From Taibaiella soli (lineage in GTDB: Bacteria; Bacteroidota; Bacteroidia; Chitinophagales; Chitinophagaceae): a stretch of DNA of 60,498 bases. Shown here one piece after another: positions 44,069 through 53,148 of the stretch. Within the stretch, counting starts at the first letter, position 1; each line of letters opens with the position of its first letter. The notes beneath the pieces were generated by a model that was given only the letters and a program-made list of their open reading frames with translations, ran no database searches and had not been told where the DNA came from. The translations under genes and the position numbers were made by a program. The DNA is taken from NCBI RefSeq assembly GCF_003236175.1, contig NZ_QKTW01000027.1, forward strand, positions 3,100-63,597, in the 5' to 3' direction.

Positions 44069-45232
44069 ATGACTGTAAAAAGTATCAAAAAATGGTTTTG
44101 GGTACACCGCTGGACGAGTCTGGTGTGTACCCTTTTTCTGCTGCTGCTTTGCACCACGGGGTTGCCACTTATTTTCGGCGAGGAATTGGAACATGTATTC
44201 AGTAATGAAGCGCCTTATGATCCGGTATTGAAAGGTGCACCGGCTGCGAATATGGACGATATGGTGAAAGTTGCGCACAGCAAATATCCCAAAGATGTAA
44301 TCGCCTTTATTTTTGTTGATGATGACGAACCGCAAGTTGTAGTTCATATGCGTCCTGGTCACAAAGCACGCAATGAGGAAGATCATGCATTGACGTTTGA
44401 TGCACACTCCGGGCGACTGCGAAAAGATGAGCCGCCGCGCAACAAACAGACGCCTACGTTTTTGACTACGATGTTTTCGCTGCATCGCGATCTCTTCATG
44501 GATTTGCCAGGTGAATTATTTCTTGGGTTTATGGGGTTGCTGTTTGTTTTCGCGATCATTTCCGGCATTGTATTGTATGGCCCTTTTATGAAGAAGCTCG
44601 ATTTCGGAACCATTCGTGCTGGGCGTTCTAAAAGGCTCAAATGGTTGGATCTGCATAATCTACTGGGAATTGCCACAGGGGTTTGGTTATTAGTTGTTGG
44701 TCTGACAGGTGTTTTCAATGAGCTATCCACACCGCTTTTCGGCATTTGGCAAATGACCGATGTAAAACAAATGTTGCATCGTTATGAAGGAAAACCAACC
44801 GTAAAAGATACTGAGTTGAGTTCGGTTCAACATGCATTCACCGCCGTGCAGCAGACCTTACCGGGCATGGAGGCTACGAGTATTGTGTATCCGGGAAATG
44901 CATTTGGCAGTCCGTATCATTATCTGATCTGGACCAAAGGAAAGACTGCCGTTACCAGTCGTTTGTTCAGCCCTGTATTGGTAGATGCGCGCACCGGACA
45001 AACAGATGTTATTGTAAAAATGCCCTGGTATCTGCGCTCCCTCGAATTATCGAGGCCATTGCATTTTGGAGACTATGGCGGCATGCCACTTAAAATACTC
45101 TGGGCCATTTTTGATCTGATTGCAATTATTGTACTACTTAGCGGCGTATACTTATGGCTGACACGTCAAAAGAAATACAAAGCCTATTTCACCACCTTAA
45201 AAGAAGATACCGTTCATGAAACAGTGGCCTAA
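44069..45232 (+). CDS. PepSY-associated inner-membrane protein
   Basis: 387 residues with four predicted membrane helices (about 15-36, 150-175, 193-215 and 345-367) and two PepSY-like periplasmic regions, the first with the DPVLKGAPAANMDDMVKVA and HALTFDAHSGRL parts. Such PepSY_TM proteins usually lie beside siderophore receptors; some act as ferric-siderophore reductases, although that activity is not proven here. It starts 3 bases after the receptor stop, so it is co-transcribed. The end overlaps the next small gene by 17 bases. Confidence 0.85.
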   Translation: MTVKSIKKWFWVHRWTSLVCTLFLLLLCTTGLPLIFGEELEHVFSNEAPYDPVLKGAPAANMDDMVKVAHSKYPKDVIAFIFVDDDEPQVVVHMRPGHKARNEEDHALTFDAHSGRLRKDEPPRNKQTPTFLTTMFSLHRDLFMDLPGELFLGFMGLLFVFAIISGIVLYGPFMKKLDFGTIRAGRSKRLKWLDLHNLLGIATGVWLLVVGLTGVFNELSTPLFGIWQMTDVKQMLHRYEGKPTVKDTELSSVQHAFTAVQQTLPGMEATSIVYPGNAFGSPYHYLIWTKGKTAVTSRLFSPVLVDARTGQTDVIVKMPWYLRSLELSRPLHFGDYGGMPLKILWAIFDLIAIIVLLSGVYLWLTRQKKYKAYFTTLKEDTVHETVA

Positions 45233-45398
45233 GAACGTCTGGAAGATGCCTGCAATGATGGCGCTTTGCTTCCTGATTGGATTACCAGCAGCATTGATGG
45301 GAAACCTTTTCGGGCACTTCGTCGCGTGGACAGCTTTGCTCATTCCGTTATTGGTTGTGTTTTTTAAAATTCGCAACAGCAAGAGAAAATTTTATTAG
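45216..45398 (+). CDS. Small membrane protein in the siderophore operon
   Basis: 60 residues, with a basic N-terminus (MKQWPKNVWK) then two hydrophobic segments (about 11-30 and 34-52) and a basic tail (KIRNSKRKFY), a sensible two-helix inner-membrane protein. It overlaps the PepSY gene by 17 bases in another frame, typical of coupled genes. The function is unknown; an accessory of the PepSY protein is an inference. Confidence 0.55.
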   Translation: MKQWPKNVWKMPAMMALCFLIGLPAALMGNLFGHFVAWTALLIPLLVVFFKIRNSKRKFY

Positions 45399-45432
45399 AA
45401 CGCAGATACGCCTGAGTCAGGTGTCTTGAATT

Positions 45433-45479
45433 ATTGCGTAGTCGGTGGCAACTGTACATAGTTGTTGCGGCTACGCAAT
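45433..45479 (+). terminator. Hairpin after the siderophore operon
   Basis: ATTGCGTAG (45433-45441) pairs with CTACGCAAT (45471-45479) and the stem continues inward with GCAACT/AGTTGT-type pairs. It is 35 bases past the last stop. Only a short T-run follows, so it is a weak terminator or an mRNA 3'-end structure. Confidence 0.45.
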
Positions 45480-45680
45480 TTGCGTTGCAGGAGTTATAGT
45501 GCTATGAGCGGCAGACCGCATGATGAAGGTTTTCGTTAGCACGACGAAGGAATGGCTGTTCGTAAAACAACTGCTTTCAGGTTGCCTGCAGTAAAGTATG
45601 TATATCTGTTTTGCTGATGTGGTGTTGTTTTATCTTCTTAAAAATCAATGAATTCGCAATTTTAATTCAAGAAATTACGA

Positions 45681-48600
45681 ATGAACAAACGCCGTGACGA
45701 TAATATCTTGAGCGCTTTTAAATCAAACCATCTGCTCATGTCAGGTATCTCTATCCACAAAGTTCTTATCCCTTATTGCCAAAGGGTAAAATGGCATCTG
45801 TTGAGTCTTTTGTCGCTGATGATTTTTCAGTTGGGACAAAGCGCAAAAGCTCAGACAATTCAAATTGGCACCGGTACCACAGTCACGGGTTATACTTCCG
45901 CCTCTCCGGTCAATAATTATTTCAATTACGAACACGTTCAGTATTTATTCACAGCAGCAGAGATCAATGCGCTTGGTATTGTAGGTCCGCAATTGATCGA
46001 TAGCATCGGGTTTAATGTTGTTGTTGCGCCGGCTACAGCATTGGCAGGTTATACCATTAATATGGTTGGTACAAGTATGGCTGATCTGTCTACTCCGTAC
46101 AGTGGTGCGCTTAATACGGTCTACAGCAATAGTACCGGTTATCTGCCTGTTGCGAATTCATGGAATATGATTGCCTTTCAGACTGGTTTTGGATGGAATG
46201 GCGTCGATAATATAGTGTTGGACATTTGTTTTGGTCCCGTTGCTTCAGGCAGTTCGGCTAGTGGTACTGTTCAGTTTACCACTACAGCCAATATGGGGAA
46301 ATATGCGATTAGTAACGTGTCCTCTATCTGCGGACAGGCACTCACGAGCACGACCACTTATCGTCCGAATACTAAACTGCATTTTCATGGATATCCGGCT
46401 TGTACCGGAGCTCCGTCAATCACCACGCAAACAGCGAGCCCGCTGAATGTCTGTACAGGAGCTACACCAACACTTTTCGCAAACGTGAGCAACGCAAGCG
46501 GATTGACTTTTCAATGGGAAAAATCGGTGACCGGAGCTGCACCGTGGACGCCCATCGCGGGTGCAACCAATCTGTATTATACATTTCCGGCAGCCAGCTC
46601 AGCGTATTATCATATGGTGGTAACCTGTGCTGCGGGTACAGCAACAACGGGGAATCCGATATACGTGAATTGCAGTCCGGTGGCCTATGCTAGTATACCT
46701 TATGTTCAGGATTTCGAAAACTGGCAGAATTACTGCGACTCTTCAGATATTCCTGCCCTAAGCTGGACAAATCAGCCTGCACGCGGTAATAATTCCTGGC
46801 GGAGAAATGACAAAGGTCTCGCGGCAGCCTGGTACAGCACCACCAGTGGTTTATATAATACTGCATCTTTACAGGTGGCAAAAAGCGGCAGTTACAGCGC
46901 GCGTTTTCACACTTACGGAACGTTGTACGGTGCGCCGGTAACTACAGCTCCAGGCAATCTGGACCTGTATTTGGATTGCAGTGCTTCAGCCACGCCTAAA
47001 GCACTTTCATTCTGGTACAACAATTCTACCTATTCTTCGTATAATGGCGATACGCTCAGCATTCTTTTGTCTTCCGATGGTGGGGCAACCTTTACTACTG
47101 TTGGTAACCTCGATACATCCACGGCCTGGGTTCGCAAAGTATTTTCGATAGCATCGTCCGCTGCGCAAACGGTCATTCGTTTTCAGGGTCGCAGAGCAGG
47201 AACTGATATTTCAGACATCCTGATCGACAGTGTTTATGTTGGTCCGTCCTGCGCCAGTCAGCCTGTTGCTGGCAGCATTTTACCTTCAGGAACACTTACT
47301 GGATGTCCTGGCAATTTTTATATATTCAATGCTGCAGGTGCTACTATGGCAGGTAACATCAGCTATATATGGCAGCAAAAACTAAACGGCGCAAGCAGCT
47401 GGACCGCGGTTACAGGCGTTGTAAACAATAATGGATACACATTTACGACGCCAAATCTTTACGATACTATTCAATATCGTCTTATCGTAAAATGTCTCGG
47501 CAGCAATATGAGTGATACCTCGCAACCGGTTAAGGTTAATATAGTCCGCCCGGTATATGCCGCACTGCCATTTACAGAAGATTTTGAAAATTGGAATTCT
47601 CGTTGCTATACAACAGATATCCCGGCAAACTATTGGACAAACTATCCTACAACTGGCAATAATTCATGGCGTCGTGATGATCAGGGGTTAAGTGCCGGTT
47701 GGGGATCTCCGGCGGCCGGGCTCACGAGTCCGCTTTCCGTTTCTGGTGCACATTCGGCACGTTATCATGGTTACCTGGCTGCTATCGGCGCTGCCAATGC
47801 AGGTTTGCTGGATCTTTATGTTGATTGCAGTACAGCAACTGGTAATAAAGAATTGCAGTTCTACGTGAAGACACAAACGAGTGTATACGCAAACGATTCT
47901 GTAGTTGTACTGCTCTCCACAAATGGTGGTAACAGTTTTACGACGTTAGCAGCATTTGGGCCCGGTAGTGGCGGTTGGGACTATCATAGTGTAATGGTGC
48001 CGTCCAATAGTGCTTCAACAGTCCTTCGTTTTAAAGCCAGAACAGATCAGACGGGTTATGGAGATATTGCAATCGACTATGTGCGCTTGTTGCCAGCATG
48101 TACTGGCAAACCTTCGGCTGGGAATGTAGCACCGGGTATGCCTTGTGCCAATCAGGATTTTCAGATTACGTTACAGAGCAGCACGCAGGCAGGTGGTATT
48201 ACTTATCAATGGCAGGATAGTATAGCCGGTAGCCCGGCATGGACTGCAAGCGGCATCGTCAATGCAACACAAGTCAATGCTATTGCAAATATTGCAACGC
48301 CGACTTATTTCCGTTGTATTGTCGCTTGCTCCACTTCTGGTCTGGCAGATACAACGCCAGCGTACCTCGCAAATATTGCGCCGTTTTATTATTGCTATTG
48401 TTATAGCGCAGGTGCCAATAGTACGCCTAGTTCAACAATGAATCTCGGTCGCGTGACATTACGCCGGAATTCAACCGGTGATACCATTTTGAATAATGGA
48501 CCGGGTTTGCCAATTTATAGTTTCACGCCACTCACCGGTTATTCGGATTTCAGACATACAGTTGCTGTCGCTCCTGTTTACAGAGATTCTGTTTTTAAAA

Positions 48601-49982
48601 TAAGTGCGCAGCAAGTTATGGGTGGCACTAGCGCCGGTACAGCAAGAATGTATGCATTCGTAGACTACAACAGAGATGGTGTTTTCCAGGCTTCGGAAAT
48701 GGTTTTCTATGCGGCTCCGGTTGCATCTACTACACCGCCGTTAATGTCGACAGGTACGTTTATCATTCCGGATACTGCTGTGATCGGTGTCACGGGAATG
48801 CGCGTAATCATAGCTTCAACAACTGCAACAACGTTCAATCCTTGTAATAGCTATACTTACGGCGAAACAGAAGATTACCTGCTGGATATACGGTATCCGC
48901 CTTGTGATGGGCCGACTAATCCGGGGATTGCCATTTCATCGGATACCGCATTGTGTAGTGGTTATACGTTCCAGCTCTCCGATACAACTCATGAAAAACA
49001 TCGTTCCGCTATCGTCTGGAACTGGCAGCAGTCTATCAGTCAGGGTAGTGCATGGAATGATGTGCCGGGTTCCGCAGGACGAGACACTTTAGTCTCTTTA
49101 TTTAACAGCAGCGCGTGGTATCGTTTACGTATGATTTGCACCGCCACAAATGATACTACCTATTCGAATATTGCTAAGATCAGAGAAAAATTGCCTTACC
49201 AGTGTTATTGCTATAGCGAGGCAAATGGTGGTACTAACGATGTTTCTGATATCGGTGCGTTCAGTATTGGGAATTTTGTAATTAATACAGGAGGTCCGCA
49301 TATAAAAAATCCGCAGGCTACCAGAAGCCACTCTGATTACACCAGCTATGGTCCGATTGAATTGTATGCAGACAGCACCTATGCGGTAATGATTGGCCAT
49401 ATTATGAGTGCCCAGCAGCATACAGATGCGCGTGCTACAATGTTTATGGATTTTAATAACAGTCTGGCATACGATATTCCTTCAGAAAGAATCAGCTTGA
49501 TAAATGATGTGACCTCCGCTTCCAGATGGTTCCTGATCGACAGTGTGAAAATTCCGTCGGCTGTGGTAACCGATGTGCCAACCGGTATGCGTGTAATACT
49601 GAACAACAATATAGCGCCAAACGTCCCTTCAGACGAAGCTTGTGGTCCGTATACTTCAGGTGAAACAGAAGACTACGTTGTGATCTTTCGCAGGGCAAAT
49701 CCGCTTTCTGTAAAAAGCAACATGCTCGTAAGAAACCTCGCTTTATATCCGAATCCAACGCAGGGACAGTTTACCCTTAGCTTTAAAGCCGGGCAGGAGA
49801 TTCGTGATTTGCAAGTTGCAGTGATGAATATGTCTGGTCAACAATTGCTGCAGCAAAACTTCAGTAACGTAGGCAACAACTTTGTTCAGACCTTCGATCT
49901 CAGCCAGCAGGCGCGTGGTGTTTACTTTGTAGAAATCAAGGCCGACGGCGAACGTACCGTGCAGAAGGTGGTGATACGATAA
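45681..49982 (+). CDS. T9SS surface protein with MAM-like and GEVED domains
   Basis: 1433 residues. A long leader (1-58) ends QSAKAQ. Residues about 60-240 are a beta domain. An Ig-like repeat (about 250-335) is followed by two internally duplicated jelly-roll domains (about 340-540 and 630-810), each starting FxEDFENW and containing GNNSWRRxDxGLxAxW...SARxHxY...LDLYxDCS. Two GEVED domains follow (about 930-1070 and 1190-1340; FVDYNRDGVFQ...GETEDYLLDI and FMDFNNSLAYD...GETEDYVVIF). The last ~80 residues (LALYPNPTQGQFTLSF ... GVYFVEIKADGERTVQKVVIR) are a type A T9SS sorting domain. Likely a secreted adhesin; catalytic activity is not evident. Confidence 0.85.
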   Translation: MNKRRDDNILSAFKSNHLLMSGISIHKVLIPYCQRVKWHLLSLLSLMIFQLGQSAKAQTIQIGTGTTVTGYTSASPVNNYFNYEHVQYLFTAAEINALGIVGPQLIDSIGFNVVVAPATALAGYTINMVGTSMADLSTPYSGALNTVYSNSTGYLPVANSWNMIAFQTGFGWNGVDNIVLDICFGPVASGSSASGTVQFTTTANMGKYAISNVSSICGQALTSTTTYRPNTKLHFHGYPACTGAPSITTQTASPLNVCTGATPTLFANVSNASGLTFQWEKSVTGAAPWTPIAGATNLYYTFPAASSAYYHMVVTCAAGTATTGNPIYVNCSPVAYASIPYVQDFENWQNYCDSSDIPALSWTNQPARGNNSWRRNDKGLAAAWYSTTSGLYNTASLQVAKSGSYSARFHTYGTLYGAPVTTAPGNLDLYLDCSASATPKALSFWYNNSTYSSYNGDTLSILLSSDGGATFTTVGNLDTSTAWVRKVFSIASSAAQTVIRFQGRRAGTDISDILIDSVYVGPSCASQPVAGSILPSGTLTGCPGNFYIFNAAGATMAGNISYIWQQKLNGASSWTAVTGVVNNNGYTFTTPNLYDTIQYRLIVKCLGSNMSDTSQPVKVNIVRPVYAALPFTEDFENWNSRCYTTDIPANYWTNYPTTGNNSWRRDDQGLSAGWGSPAAGLTSPLSVSGAHSARYHGYLAAIGAANAGLLDLYVDCSTATGNKELQFYVKTQTSVYANDSVVVLLSTNGGNSFTTLAAFGPGSGGWDYHSVMVPSNSASTVLRFKARTDQTGYGDIAIDYVRLLPACTGKPSAGNVAPGMPCANQDFQITLQSSTQAGGITYQWQDSIAGSPAWTASGIVNATQVNAIANIATPTYFRCIVACSTSGLADTTPAYLANIAPFYYCYCYSAGANSTPSSTMNLGRVTLRRNSTGDTILNNGPGLPIYSFTPLTGYSDFRHTVAVAPVYRDSVFKISAQQVMGGTSAGTARMYAFVDYNRDGVFQASEMVFYAAPVASTTPPLMSTGTFIIPDTAVIGVTGMRVIIASTTATTFNPCNSYTYGETEDYLLDIRYPPCDGPTNPGIAISSDTALCSGYTFQLSDTTHEKHRSAIVWNWQQSISQGSAWNDVPGSAGRDTLVSLFNSSAWYRLRMICTATNDTTYSNIAKIREKLPYQCYCYSEANGGTNDVSDIGAFSIGNFVINTGGPHIKNPQATRSHSDYTSYGPIELYADSTYAVMIGHIMSAQQHTDARATMFMDFNNSLAYDIPSERISLINDVTSASRWFLIDSVKIPSAVVTDVPTGMRVILNNNIAPNVPSDEACGPYTSGETEDYVVIFRRANPLSVKSNMLVRNLALYPNPTQGQFTLSFKAGQEIRDLQVAVMNMSGQQLLQQNFSNVGNNFVQTFDLSQQARGVYFVEIKADGERTVQKVVIR

Positions 49983-50000
49983 AATTGAGTTCAAACTGAT

Positions 50001-50033
50001 AAAGTCCCGCAACATCGCGGGGCTTTATTTTTT
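50001..50033 (+). terminator. Terminator of the GEVED T9SS gene
   Basis: A 10-bp stem with one wobble pair (AAAGTCCCGC at 50001-50010, GCGGGGCTTT at 50017-50026) followed by ATTTTTT, 19 bases past the stop. Confidence 0.88.
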
Positions 50034-50038
50034 GTAGT

Positions 50039-50108
50039 CAGCGCCGGCGCTCCGGTTCAGCCGCAGTTGCGTCGCACTTTTCATCGGCAGGATATCCATT
50101 GTACAAAC
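50039..50108. repeat. Dispersed ~70-bp repeat, copy 2
   Basis: Begins CAGCGCCGGCGCTCCGG and includes AGTTGCGTCGCAC and GCAGGATATC. It aligns with 24432-24501 and, like it, begins within 6 bases of a terminator of a T9SS gene. Confidence 0.65.
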
Positions 50109-50202
50109 TGTACGAGTGCTCTGTATTGATCTGTTGCCAAGGATGAATCTTAAGATTGCAAAGCAATTGTCTTTTTCTAATCCCTGACCTCGACCGAGCC
50201 TG

Positions 50203-50234
50203 AAAAAAAAGACCAGATAAAATCTGGTCTTTTA
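50203..50234. terminator. Terminator of the initiator tRNA, usable on both strands
   Basis: A perfect 8-bp stem GACCAGAT (50211-50218) with ATCTGGTC (50223-50230), an A-run on the left (a T-run for the minus-strand tRNA) and four T on the right. Confidence 0.85.
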
Positions 50235-50239
50235 AAAGT

Positions 50240-50311
<72 letters not shown>

Positions 50312-50569
50312 TCTGGACACAAATATACGTTGAGTTTTTTGGTTTAACAAAGGCTTATTAAATATTTAATTTTCAATAGTATTTAATTGCGTATAGGGAC
50401 CTATTTGTGTCTGAATAATGTCGCTCATTTTCGGGGAAGAAATGCAATTATATAGTGAGCTCGTATGTGTCAAAAAAAATAAATTGTAACTTTTTTTTAG
50501 CGGTTGAAGCGGAACGCACAGAAATGCAGGCAAATACTTCCGAAAACTTTTTAAATCTTTGCAAACTAT

Positions 50570-50577
50570 TACATTTG
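50570..50577 (+). promoter_or_regulatory. -7 box close to the TolC-type gene start
   Basis: TACATTTG is an exact TAnnTTTG match and lies only 4 bases before the ATG at 50582. A transcript starting a few bases after the box would have almost no leader. No clear TTG at the -33 distance. Confidence 0.45.
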
Positions 50578-50581
50578 TCGT

Positions 50582-52027
50582 ATGCGTTTTTTCGTAACTG
50601 CCGTCACCCTTTGCTTGATAACTGCGCTTGGTTCAAATACAGCTTTCGCCCAGAAAGATGATAACTGGACTTTACAACGTTGTGTACAGTATGCGGTCGA
50701 AAATAATATCTCCATTCAGCAGAACGTTTTAAATGAACGTTTAGCTCGTCTTTCCTTACAACAGAGTCAGTTGTCACAGATACCTTCAGCAAGTGCTTCC
50801 GGTTCGTATGGTCGCAGCTGGGGTCGTTCTATTGATCCTACCACCAACCAGTTCGTGAATGGTGATTATGATTTCATAGGCGTAGGCGGTAATGCCAATC
50901 TGTTGATGTTCGGCTGGTTTCAAACAAGAAATACCATTGCTAAAAACAAATTCTCGGCCTTAGCTGCCAAAGCGGATCTTGATCAGTTAAAAGACGATGT
51001 GTCGCTCAATGTTGCAACCGGTTTTTTACGCGCGTTGCAGGCGCAGGAGCAGATCAACGTTAACCAGAAACAGGTAGAACTTTCAGAAGCGCAATTGGAT
51101 CAGACACGCAAATTTGCAGATGCTGGCCGCGTGCCGGAACTGAACGTTGCGCAGCTGGAATCGCAATTGGCAACAGACAGTTCTAATCTTATTTCAGCGA
51201 TTGCGGATTATAATGCCTCTATTCTTGATCTTAAGGCGCTGCTGAATCTCGATTTCGCAGTTCCGTTCAGCATAACACCGCCAGATATCAGCGTGGCTGA
51301 TCAGATTCACCTTACAGAAATGGATCCGGAACAGATCTATGCGGTAGCGAGCGATCATTTCGGCTCCATCAAAAGCAGCCAGTATAAAGTGAATGCTGCG
51401 GAAAAAGGGCTGGCTGCATCAAAAGGCGCTTTGTACCCAAGTATCAGCAGTTCGCTGCAACTGCAAAGTAACTGGGCGAGTACTTATAAAGAACTTGGTG
51501 GTATTACAATCACTGGTGAGCAACCGACCGGTTCTTATGTTTACGATGGCACCACGCGTAATCCTGTACTGCAGCCAACTTACATTGCCAACTACAATAA
51601 TGTTGGGTTAGGCCAGCAGCTTAGTAATAACTTCCGTCAGATTCTTTCTTTCAATCTGAATGTGCCGATTTTCAATGCGTGGCAATCGCGTTATGCAGTT
51701 CGTCAGGCGCAGGTAAATGTGGTTTCAAAACAGCTCGATCAATATCAGGCAAAACTTACTTTAAAGCAGAATGTTTACAAGGCTTACAATGATGCCCGCA
51801 ACAGTGTTTCTAAATACTATGCGGCTAAACATGCAGCAGATGCGGCTGAGCGAGCTTATGATTTTGCACAGAAACGTTATGATCTCGGTCTTACTAATAC
51901 CATCGAGTATCTGACGACTCAAAATAACCAGTATCGCGCGGATGCAAGTTTGCTCAGTGCGAAATATGATCTTATCTTCAGGTTAAAGGTGATCGATTAT
52001 TATTTAGGTAAAGAATTAAAATTATGA
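50582..52027 (+). CDS. TolC-family outer-membrane channel
   Basis: 481 residues, signal peptide ending NTAFAQ (about residue 24). It has the two repeat halves of TolC proteins: WTLQRCVQYAVENNISIQQNVLNERLARLSLQQSQLSQIPSASASGSYG, then the long helical segments (VATGFLRALQAQEQINVNQKQVELSEAQLDQTRKFADAGRVPELNVAQLESQLATD) and the second copy (AYNDARNSVSKYYAAKHAADAAERAYDFAQKRYDLGLTNTIEYLTTQNN). It would form the outer-membrane exit of an efflux or secretion pump. No inner-membrane pump or adaptor gene is near, so its partners are elsewhere. An IMPase gene begins 3 bases later. Confidence 0.9.
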   Translation: MRFFVTAVTLCLITALGSNTAFAQKDDNWTLQRCVQYAVENNISIQQNVLNERLARLSLQQSQLSQIPSASASGSYGRSWGRSIDPTTNQFVNGDYDFIGVGGNANLLMFGWFQTRNTIAKNKFSALAAKADLDQLKDDVSLNVATGFLRALQAQEQINVNQKQVELSEAQLDQTRKFADAGRVPELNVAQLESQLATDSSNLISAIADYNASILDLKALLNLDFAVPFSITPPDISVADQIHLTEMDPEQIYAVASDHFGSIKSSQYKVNAAEKGLAASKGALYPSISSSLQLQSNWASTYKELGGITITGEQPTGSYVYDGTTRNPVLQPTYIANYNNVGLGQQLSNNFRQILSFNLNVPIFNAWQSRYAVRQAQVNVVSKQLDQYQAKLTLKQNVYKAYNDARNSVSKYYAAKHAADAAERAYDFAQKRYDLGLTNTIEYLTTQNNQYRADASLLSAKYDLIFRLKVIDYYLGKELKL

Positions 52028-52030
52028 TTT

Positions 52031-52810
52031 ATGGCAGAGGTTAGAGACGTACTAAATGAAGCGGCACATGCGGCAGGCAGCATTATACTGGAATATTTTC
52101 AAGGTAGTTTCAGGATAGAAAAAAAGGACAGCGTCAACAATCTGGTTACAGAGGTTGATAAATTGTCGGAGAAAGTAATCATTGATATCATCAAAAAATA
52201 TTTCCCCGATCATAGCATTATCAGCGAAGAAGTAGGGGAGCTTATGCAGGATTCCGACTATCAGTGGATCATTGATCCGATAGATGGTACGGTTAATTTT
52301 GCGCATGGTATTCCAATCTGTTGTGTGAGCATTGGTGTTCGTTACAAAAATGAAATGCTCTACGGCGTCGTGTATAATCCGATGATGGATGAATTTTTCT
52401 TTGCGGAGAAAGACAACGGCGCTTATTTAAATGATGAACCAATTTCTGTTTCTGAAAAATCAGACTTTGAAACAGCTTGCCTGGTAACAGGATTTCCTTA
52501 CAAATGGCCGGTTTCTAAAGAACATCCGATCCGCGTTTTCGAGCGATTTATCATGCAAGGACTTCCGGTGCGTCGTCTCGGATCGGCAGCTATTGATCTC
52601 TGCTGGGTTGCCTGTGGCCGTTTCGATGGTTTTTGGGAATACAATCTCAATTCATGGGATGTAGCTGCGGGTTATCTGATTGTTCAGGAAGCAGGCGGAA
52701 AAATCACCAATTTCCAGGGCGAACAGTATAGCGTTTTCGACAAAGAGACGTTGGCCACAAACGGGCTGATCCACGACGAAATGCTGCGCCTGATTACCGT
52801 CCACGAGTAG
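52031..52810 (+). CDS. Inositol monophosphatase family phosphatase
   Basis: 259 residues, cytoplasmic, Mg2+-dependent. Motifs: EEVGE (metal-binding Glu), WIIDPIDGTVNFAHGIP (the WIDPIDGT signature with the catalytic Asp pair) and SWDVAAGYLIVQEAGG (the second signature WDVAAG). Besides inositol phosphates, bacterial members act on 3'-phosphoadenosine 5'-phosphate, NADP or sugar phosphates, so the substrate stays open. It lies 3 bases after the TolC-type gene and is probably translated from the same mRNA, although no functional link is known. Confidence 0.9.
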   Translation: MAEVRDVLNEAAHAAGSIILEYFQGSFRIEKKDSVNNLVTEVDKLSEKVIIDIIKKYFPDHSIISEEVGELMQDSDYQWIIDPIDGTVNFAHGIPICCVSIGVRYKNEMLYGVVYNPMMDEFFFAEKDNGAYLNDEPISVSEKSDFETACLVTGFPYKWPVSKEHPIRVFERFIMQGLPVRRLGSAAIDLCWVACGRFDGFWEYNLNSWDVAAGYLIVQEAGGKITNFQGEQYSVFDKETLATNGLIHDEMLRLITVHE

Positions 52811-53110
52811 GTCGATAGGTTAAAACGCTAAAAGGTTAAAGGGTTGATGCGTTGATACGTAAAAAGGGTAATGGGTTAACGCCGTCGCGCCTTAGCGTGC
52901 GCCGTGAGAGGACCTATTTGTGCCTTTGCGAGAAACCCACTTGTGCCGGGAACCCACAAAGCAGGCCATCGCATAATGCTTCAACTACGCTCAACATGAC
53001 AAATGCGGCGCGGTTTGTGGTTTGATATCTTGACGTTTGACTTTTCATGATTTTGACTTGCGAACTGTGGGAAACTGTCAACAGTCCATTGTCAACTGTC
53101 AATTGATTAA
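52811..53110. other. Repeat-rich intergenic region
   Basis: About 300 bases of degenerate word repeats: GGTTAAAACGCTAAAAGGTTAAAGGG-like text at 52818-52880, then a CTTCAACTACGCTCAACATGAC word (about 52979) and CTGTCAACAGTCCATTGTCAACTGTCAATTG-like repeats at 53075-53105. The last of these carries the promoter of thiL. No gene seen. Confidence 0.5.
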
Positions 53111-53118
53111 TACCTTTG
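53089..53118 (+). promoter_or_regulatory. Bacteroidota promoter of thiL
   Basis: TTG (53089-53091) and TACCTTTG (53111-53118) are separated by 19 bases, an excellent -33/-7 pair. The start of transcription is expected near 53123-53125, about 25 bases before the ATG at 53149. This supports that start over an earlier ATG at 53116, which would lie inside the -7 box. Confidence 0.75.
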
Positions 53119-53148
53119 CGCCATTACATTTACCAAAGACATTTATAT

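Noticed and set aside
44069-45232. Calling the PepSY protein a ferric-siderophore reductase outright
   Set aside because: Only the family layout is visible; reductase activity is known for some relatives and cannot be shown here.
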